A stretch of DNA of 5,443 nucleotides from JBAZOY01 sp041648505 (GTDB taxonomy: Bacteria > Desulfobacterota > Syntrophia > Syntrophales > CG2-30-49-12): contig JBAZOY010000117.1 of assembly GCA_041648505.1 (NCBI GenBank), positions 1 to 5,443 of the forward strand, written 5' to 3'. This document shows positions 5,343 through 5,443 of the stretch, one piece after another (the first letter of the stretch is position 1; each line of letters starts with the position of its first letter). Position numbers and translations under genes: made by a program. Under the pieces are notes generated by a model. It was given only the letters and a program-made list of their open reading frames with translations, was not told where the DNA came from and ran no database searches.

Positions 5343-5443
5343 CTGTTCCAATTATGCTGCGATATAAAAACTTCTTACTGAAAAAGGATATTTTGTCCCA
5401 AAACTTGATAACGCCTTACAAATATTCATTGCCAAACGATTCA

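Larger units (their letters stand above)
5130..5443. other. Intergenic DNA with promoter-like site and repeat; no firm gene
   Basis: Beyond the small minus-strand frame I see no protein or RNA gene that can be defended. Contents: a perfect TATAAT at 5162-5167 with no good -35 at proper spacing, a 26-codon plus frame at 5180-5260 with AGGAG 6 bases before its ATG but no recognisable content, an outward promoter-like site (5268-5296), the second repeat copy (5325-5342) in a longer hairpin, and AT-rich sequence to the window end. Confidence 0.55.

Overview
The window carries a compact biosynthetic operon read to the right, serC-serA-purA, followed by a tRNA-Lys gene. AT-rich intergenic DNA lies on both sides and holds a decayed regulator gene, a dispersed stem-loop repeat and one possible small membrane protein. 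Gene packing, strong AGGAGG ribosome sites, sigma70-like promoters and a CCA-encoded tRNA all point to a bacterium. The sigma54-activator remnant, the Methanosarcina-type SerC and the long SerA with a C-terminal ACT domain would suit a Desulfobacterota (deltaproteobacterial, Syntrophus-like) lineage. That placement is an inference from protein character, not a database result.

Layout. Positions 1-265 are AT-rich with no convincing gene and hold one copy of an 18-bp repeat (101-118). Positions 266-580, minus strand, are the broken 3' end of an NtrC-type sigma54-dependent regulator: the Fis-type helix-turn-helix is readable, but stops, a 1-base insertion and a 7-bp tandem duplication disrupt the frame. 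Positions 655-685 hold a likely promoter for the operon. serC (729-1853), serA (1870-3453) and purA (3472-4776) are separated by only 16 and 18 bases. A weak terminator-like hairpin follows purA, then a tRNA promoter and tRNA-Lys(UUU) at 4908-4983. After the tRNA, a 43-codon minus-strand reading frame (4998-5129) could encode a single-pass membrane peptide. The remaining DNA to 5443 has an outward promoter-like site and the second, inverted copy of the 18-bp repeat (5325-5342).

Function. SerA oxidises 3-phosphoglycerate to 3-phosphohydroxypyruvate, and SerC transaminates that to phosphoserine. The phosphatase SerB is not in the window. PurA commits IMP to AMP synthesis. Serine supplies the one-carbon units and glycine used to build purines, so co-transcription is metabolically sensible. 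I see no sign of a novel defence, mobile or secondary-metabolite system. The points most worth a second look are the repeat pair, the decaying regulator and the small membrane reading frame.
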